From the NCBI RefSeq assembly GCF_013522925.1, contig NZ_JAAMQU010000012.1, positions 62,001 through 126,000 on the forward strand: a DNA stretch of 64,000 nucleotides, written 5' to 3'. This DNA is from Pseudomonas japonica (GTDB lineage: Bacteria; Pseudomonadota; Gammaproteobacteria; Pseudomonadales; Pseudomonadaceae). The notes under the pieces were generated by a model. The model did no database searches and had not been told where the DNA came from. It saw only the letters and a program-made list of their open reading frames with translations. A program made the translations under genes and the position numbers. Position 1 is the stretch's first letter. Each line of letters opens with the position of its first letter. This document shows positions 59,789-64,000 of the stretch, piece after piece.

Positions 59789-60607
59789 ATGCGTGCTCAG
59801 CTCCTGCCCAAGCGGTTCCTAGCTTCCTGCCTGTTCGCCGTTGCCCTCATCCCCTACGCCCAGGCTGCCGAGCCGCCGCCCAATCATCTGCAAGCCGTGC
59901 TGGATCGTGGCGTGCTGCGAGTAGGCACTACTGGCGATTACAAGCCCTTCAGCTACAAGACACCCGACAACGGCCAGTACATCGGGCTGGACCTGGACAT
60001 CGCGAAGGGCCTGGCCGACTCCCTCGGGGTGAAGCTGGAAGTGGTGCCTACCAGCTGGCCATCGCTGATGACGGACCTAGCTGCGGACAAGTACGACGTG
60101 GCACTGTCGGGCGTATCGGTGAACCTGGAACGGCAGAAAAAGGCGTTTTTCTCGCTGCCCTATCAGCGTGACGGCAAGACGCCAATCACCCTCTGTGCCA
60201 ACAAGGATCGCTATCAGACCCTGGCCCAGATCGACCAGCCGCAGGTCAAGGCGGTGGTCAACCCGGGCGGCACCAACGAGAAATTCGCCCGAGCCAACCT
60301 CAAGCAGGCGCAGATCCTGGTGCATCCGGACAACGTCACCATCTTCGAGCAGATCGTAGAGGGCAAGGCTGATCTGATGATGACGGATGCGGTGGAGACG
60401 CGCCTTCAACAAAAGCTGCACCCCGAGCTATGTGCGGTTCATCCCGATGCGCCGTTCGACTTCTCCGAGAAAGCGGCCTTGCTGCCCCAGGACGTGGCCC
60501 TGAAGGCCTATGTGGATCAATGGCTGCATCTGGAAATTGCCAGCGGCCGGTTCGACCAGCGTATGCAGCACTGGCTGGATTACCCTTGGCAGCCGGCGCG
60601 CAAATAA
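59789..60607 (+). CDS. pheC: Cyclohexadienyl dehydratase PheC (periplasmic)
   Basis: A 272-residue protein with a signal peptide (LASCLFAVALIPYAQA). The mature part has the SBP_bac_3 fold and closely matches PheC of P. aeruginosa: GTTGDYKPFSY, TSWPSLMTDLA, DVALSGVSVNLERQKKAFFS and NPGGTNEKFARANLK. PheC converts prephenate and arogenate to phenylpyruvate and phenylalanine in the periplasm. The transport-protein fold means an amino-acid binding protein is the alternative, but the PheC-specific motifs favour the enzyme. It is convergent with pdeM, which ends 22 bases later. Confidence 0.85.
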   Translation: MRAQLLPKRFLASCLFAVALIPYAQAAEPPPNHLQAVLDRGVLRVGTTGDYKPFSYKTPDNGQYIGLDLDIAKGLADSLGVKLEVVPTSWPSLMTDLAADKYDVALSGVSVNLERQKKAFFSLPYQRDGKTPITLCANKDRYQTLAQIDQPQVKAVVNPGGTNEKFARANLKQAQILVHPDNVTIFEQIVEGKADLMMTDAVETRLQQKLHPELCAVHPDAPFDFSEKAALLPQDVALKAYVDQWLHLEIASGRFDQRMQHWLDYPWQPARK

Positions 60608-60629
60608 AGCTCATACAGGTTTTATGCGC

Positions 60630-61289
60630 TCACCCCGCCAACGGCCACACCTGCCCATCGCCAACCACAAACAACTTCACTCCAGGCTTGCGATCGACGG
60701 CGAACCCGCCAGTGAACGCGCCAAAGGCCGGTAACAGGGTGACCTGTTGGCCTACGTGAAAGCACGGCAGCCGCAATCGCTGGCGGCCCGTGCCGGTGAG
60801 GAAGAACACCGGGTGCACGTGCCCGGCCAGTACATGGCGTTCCGGGTGAGGGTGAGGCTCATGCTGCAGGGCCAGGTTGCCCAGCAGTAATGGCTCGGCA
60901 ACCACTTCAAAGCCCAGGTCGGGCGGTGGGTCTCCGGCGCGGTGGTCGTGGTTACCCCGTATCAGCACAATCCGCAATGTCGGGTTCGCCGCCCTCCATT
61001 CCCGCAACTGGTTCAACGTACCGGCCGCGTGGGAACCCGGGCCATGAAGAAAGTCCCCAAGGAAAATCAGTTGCTCTACCGGGTGGCGGTCGATCAGCTG
61101 CTGCAATACCGCAAGGTTGGTACCTGTGGTGCCATGGGGCACTGGCTGGCCCAGGCTGCGATAGGCGGCGGCCTTGCCAAAGTGGGCGTCGGCGATCAGC
61201 AGCGCCCGTTGGCTGGGCCACCAGATGGCTTTCTCGCCCAGCAACCATAACTGCTCGCCGGCTACTATCAACTCGCGGTCACCGCTCAT
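60630..61289 (-). CDS. pdeM: Ligase-associated DNA endonuclease PdeM (MPE)
   Basis: A 219-residue metallophosphoesterase. Metal ligands: DAHFGK, GDFLHG, RGNHDH and AGHVHP. In P. putida the homologous protein is an Mn-dependent DNA endonuclease encoded with Lhr-Core, an ATP-dependent DNA ligase and an exonuclease. Here the ATG overlaps the helicase stop by 4 bases (ATGA), so the pair is co-translated. The ligase and exonuclease are not adjacent in this window. Confidence 0.9.
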   Translation of the reverse strand: MSGDRELIVAGEQLWLLGEKAIWWPSQRALLIADAHFGKAAAYRSLGQPVPHGTTGTNLAVLQQLIDRHPVEQLIFLGDFLHGPGSHAAGTLNQLREWRAANPTLRIVLIRGNHDHRAGDPPPDLGFEVVAEPLLLGNLALQHEPHPHPERHVLAGHVHPVFFLTGTGRQRLRLPCFHVGQQVTLLPAFGAFTGGFAVDRKPGVKLFVVGDGQVWPLAG

Positions 61290-63766
61290 GGTCGTGCCTC
61301 TGGCCCGGCGGCTTTTTCAAGGTCGTTCACCATGCGGGCAATACGGTCTGCCAGCTTCTCGGAGCTCATGCTTTCGCGCATCCGCTCCACCAACAGTGGA
61401 AAACTCAGCGGAGTAGGGCGCTTCACGGTGCGTAGGTCCAGCTGCCGCTCGGCGATCCGCTCAAGTGTGTGCTCCAGGCGAACCACATCCAGCTCTTGGC
61501 GCAGCACCTCCTCCTGCGCCTGGGTCAGCAACAGGTTGCCAGCGTCATATTGCTTGAACACTTCGAAGAACAGCCCGCTGGAGGCCTGCACCTGTCGGGT
61601 GCTTTTCTGGGCGCCGGGGTAGCCACCGAACACCAAACCGGAAATACGCGCGATCTCACGGAAGCGTCGCAACGCCAACTCACCGGCATTCAGGCTGGCC
61701 AAAGCGTCCTCCAATAACCCCGCAGGCGATAACACTTCGCTGCTCAGCGCCTGCGCCCAGTCCACTTCGCTGGGGCTGAGCAATTCCAGGCCGTAGTCAT
61801 TTACCGCGATCGAGAAACTGATCGGCCGCTGCTGCCCAAGCCGCCAGGCCAGCAGGCTCGCCAGGCCCAAATGCACCAGGCGCCCGGCGAAGGGGTACAG
61901 GAACACGTGCCAGCCCTCGCGGGACTTGAGGCTTTCGGCCAGCAGGGTATGTCGGGTAGGGAGGGCGGACCATTGTTGCTGCACCTCCAGCAACGGGCGC
62001 ACCGCGCGCATCGGCGCGCTGGCGTAAATGCCCTGGCTGGCATCGTCCAGCTTGGCGACCAAGGCATCGGCGAGTTCGCTGGACAGCGGCATGCGCCCGC
62101 CATTCCAGCGGGGTACGGAGGGCTTCTTGCCGCTGCCACGCTTCACATAGGCAGTCATGTTTTCGACCCGCACCAATTCCAGCACCTTGCCAGCGAAGAG
62201 AAATGCCTCGCCGGGGCGTAGCCGCGCGATAAAACCCTCTTCCACGCTGCCCAATGATCGGCCCCCGCCGCCTTTGCTCCAGTATTTCAAATGCAGGCTG
62301 GCATCGCTGACGATGGTGCCGATGCCCATGCGGTGACGACGGCCAATGCGCGCGTCGGGTACCCGCCAGATACCGTCGGCATCAGGCTCCACCCGGCGGT
62401 AATCCGGATAGGCAGTGAGGCTGGCGCCGCCATGGCGAACGAAGGCCAGGGCCCAGGCCCATTCGTCATCGGTAAGGTGGCGATAGGCCCAGGCGCTGCG
62501 CACTTCCGTCAACAACTTATCTGGCACGAAGCCCCCGCCCAGTGCGATGGTTACCAAGTGCTGCACCAGCACATCCAGCGGCTTTTCGGGCGATTCGCGC
62601 GGTTCGACCCGGCGAGCTTCAAGGGCGTCGTGGGCCGCTGCGGCTTCCACCAGTTCCAGGCTATGGGTGGGCACCAGCGTAACCCGCGAGGGCCGCCCGG
62701 GGGCGTGCCCGGACCGCCCGGCACGTTGAATCAACCGGGCCACGCCTTTGGCCGAGCCAATTTGCAGCACGCGCTCCACGGGCAGAAAGTCCACGCCCAG
62801 GTCCAGGCTGGAGGTACACACCACGGCCTTCAAATGACCCTCTTTCAGGGCCATCTCCACCCACTCGCGCACTTCCCGCGACAGCGACCCATGATGCAGC
62901 GCGATCAGGCCGGCCCATTCAGGCCGCGCTTCGAGAATGGCCTGATACCACACCTCCGATTGCGCACGGGTATTGGTGAAGACCAGGCTGCTCTGGCTTG
63001 CCTCCAACTGCTCCACCACTTGATCGAGCATGCGCAGGCCCATGTGCCCCGCCCAAGGGAAGCGCTCGATGGCTGCAGGGAGCAAGGTGTCTACCTGTAT
63101 GACTTTGGCGGTGCCGCCTTCGATGCGCGTACCGCCGCCCTGGGGCAGCAACACCTGTTGGGCATGCTCAAGGTTGCCCAGGGTGGCAGAGATACCCCAT
63201 ATGCGCAGGGCCGGGTTCCACTGGCGTAGCCGCGCCAAGGCCAGTTGCAGCTGCACGCCCCGCTTGTTGCCAAGCAGTTCGTGCCATTCGTCCACCACCA
63301 CCATGCCCAGGGTGGCCAGCTCGTCGCGCGCCTGCTCGCGGGCGAGCATCAGCGTCAGGCTTTCCGGCGTGGTCACCAGCGCGCTCGGCAGGCGGCGGCC
63401 TTGGCGTGCGCGCTCGGCGCTGCTGGTGTCGCCGGTGCGCAGGCCAACGGTCCAGTTGATTTCCAGCGCCTCCACAGGCGCGAGCAAGGCCCGGTGCGTA
63501 TCGGCGGCCAGCGCTCGCATGGGGGTAATCCACAGCACACGCAAGGGGGCAGCCACCTTGCGCCTGGCAGTGATCGGCGGTGCGTCCGGAGCGAAGGCTT
63601 GCAGCGCCGCGAACCACACGGCGTAGGTTTTGCCGGAGCCCGTGCTGGCGTGCAACAGCCCGGACTCGCCACGGGCACTGGCTGCCCAAAGGGCCTTCTG
63701 AAAGGGAAAAGGTTTCCAGCCGCAGGCAGCGAACCAGGCTTTGGCGTAATCGGGGGGGCGTGGCAT
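61286..63766 (-). CDS. Ligase-associated DEXH helicase (Lhr-Core)
   Basis: An 826-residue helicase of the Lhr-Core type. Walker A ASTGSGKT, DEWHEL as motif II (DEWH), CTSSLDLGVDFLPVE, and RLIQRAGRSGHAPG as motif VI; C-terminal winged-helix and Lhr-specific domain with FGGYPGAQKSTRQVQ. It lacks the long C-terminal extension of the 1431-residue Lhr at 24188. It is thought to unwind DNA for the repair pathway with PdeM. The frame opens with TTG at 63814; the ATG at 63766 (MPRPPDYAKAWF) is preferred. Confidence 0.9.
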   Translation of the reverse strand: MPRPPDYAKAWFAACGWKPFPFQKALWAASARGESGLLHASTGSGKTYAVWFAALQAFAPDAPPITARRKVAAPLRVLWITPMRALAADTHRALLAPVEALEINWTVGLRTGDTSSAERARQGRRLPSALVTTPESLTLMLAREQARDELATLGMVVVDEWHELLGNKRGVQLQLALARLRQWNPALRIWGISATLGNLEHAQQVLLPQGGGTRIEGGTAKVIQVDTLLPAAIERFPWAGHMGLRMLDQVVEQLEASQSSLVFTNTRAQSEVWYQAILEARPEWAGLIALHHGSLSREVREWVEMALKEGHLKAVVCTSSLDLGVDFLPVERVLQIGSAKGVARLIQRAGRSGHAPGRPSRVTLVPTHSLELVEAAAAHDALEARRVEPRESPEKPLDVLVQHLVTIALGGGFVPDKLLTEVRSAWAYRHLTDDEWAWALAFVRHGGASLTAYPDYRRVEPDADGIWRVPDARIGRRHRMGIGTIVSDASLHLKYWSKGGGGRSLGSVEEGFIARLRPGEAFLFAGKVLELVRVENMTAYVKRGSGKKPSVPRWNGGRMPLSSELADALVAKLDDASQGIYASAPMRAVRPLLEVQQQWSALPTRHTLLAESLKSREGWHVFLYPFAGRLVHLGLASLLAWRLGQQRPISFSIAVNDYGLELLSPSEVDWAQALSSEVLSPAGLLEDALASLNAGELALRRFREIARISGLVFGGYPGAQKSTRQVQASSGLFFEVFKQYDAGNLLLTQAQEEVLRQELDVVRLEHTLERIAERQLDLRTVKRPTPLSFPLLVERMRESMSSEKLADRIARMVNDLEKAAGPEARP

Positions 63767-63830
63767 GAGGGGCGGCGTGGCTCCGAAGGCTTTCTTCAGT
63801 GACCACGCCGGCAACGGATTCGTTTAACCG

Positions 63831-64000
63831 TTACTTCAGGTTGCCACTGAGGAACTGGCGCAGGCGCTCGCTTTTCGGGTTGCCCAGCACGTCTGCAGGG
63901 ACGCCTTGTTCTTCCACGCGGCCCTGGTGGAGGAACAGCACCTGGCTCGATACCTGGCGGGCGAACGCCATTTCGTGGGTCACCATGATCATGGTGCGAC
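63831..64000 (-). CDS. Amino-acid ABC transporter ATPase, C-terminal fragment
   Basis: The last 56 codons of an importer ATPase cut by the window edge. The minus strand shows TMIMVTHEMAFARQVSSQVL (switch His in VTHE), FLHQGRVEEQG and the C-terminal block NPKSERLRQFLSGNLK. This matches polar-amino-acid-type ATPases (GlnQ/HisP-like). It is 64 bases upstream of the lhr-core start in the same direction, where a ligase gene would be expected in the known repair cluster. The substrate is unknown. Confidence 0.8.
   Translation of the reverse strand, partial: RTMIMVTHEMAFARQVSSQVLFLHQGRVEEQGVPADVLGNPKSERLRQFLSGNLK

Noticed and set aside
63767..63814. TTG start 16 codons upstream for the Lhr-Core helicase
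   Set aside because: Rare start codon with no ribosome site; family proteins begin near the ATG at 63766.

Overview
The window is a gene-dense piece of a Pseudomonas chromosome, most like the P. putida/P. fluorescens branch. I base this on gene order (ybgC-tolQRAB-pal-cpoB-queEC-tRNA-Lys; glpFKRD; argF; bfr-bfd-rnt-pyrC-motY-argG; nth-metG-apbC-dcd), on high G+C coding sequence, and on protein lengths that match Pseudomonas orthologues as I remember them. No database was searched. I see no phage, insertion sequence, integrase, CRISPR array or rRNA. The only tRNA is tRNA-Lys(UUU).

Layout. 1-5.5 kb: the Tol-Pal envelope system. 5.6-7.1 kb: queE and queC for queuosine, then tRNA-Lys. 7.2-10.1 kb: a GAF-PAS-PAS-GGDEF diguanylate cyclase, a 28-residue membrane protein and a periplasmic DUF4198-like protein. 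10.1-18.1 kb: a polyol catabolic operon (RbsB-type binding protein, ATPase, permease, zinc dehydrogenase, FGGY kinase, SDR dehydrogenase), with a LacI-family repressor in convergent orientation and a good LacI-type palindrome before the first gene. 18.2-23.0 kb: small stress and envelope genes (CopC-like, DUF4142, KGG-repeat, a 55-residue hydrophilic protein), a Mn transporter and a GAF-EAL phosphodiesterase. Two of the small genes have AlgU-like promoters. 23.1-28.5 kb: nadA and full-length lhr. 28.5-37.3 kb: metR, a 1479-residue toxin-like protein and a DctB/DctD-type two-component pair whose regulator has a broken GAFTGA loop. 37.3-42.3 kb: glycerol catabolism. 42.5-53.9 kb: housekeeping genes (ybaK, phzF-like, ABC ATPase, argF, grxD, bfr, bfd, rnt, pyrC, motY, argG) and a NarL-type regulator. 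54.0-64.0 kb: nth, metG, apbC, csp, dcd, pheC, the repair pair pdeM/lhr-core, and the end of an amino-acid ABC ATPase cut by the window edge.

How parts work together. The Tol proteins link the inner membrane, periplasm and Pal during division. The polyol operon should import a sugar alcohol, oxidise it to a ketose and phosphorylate it, under LacI control. glpFKRD does the equivalent for glycerol. bfr stores iron and bfd helps release it, with a Fur-like site before bfd. argF carries tandem ArgR half-sites and shares a stop/start overlap with an orphan ABC ATPase. A diguanylate cyclase and a phosphodiesterase give two c-di-GMP inputs.

The points most worth a second look are: the lone 1479-residue toxin-like gene with a Shine-Dalgarno-sequestering hairpin; the DctD-type regulator with HVFGGA in place of GAFTGA; the polyol operon of unknown substrate; and the PdeM/Lhr-Core pair lacking its usual ligase and exonuclease partners.
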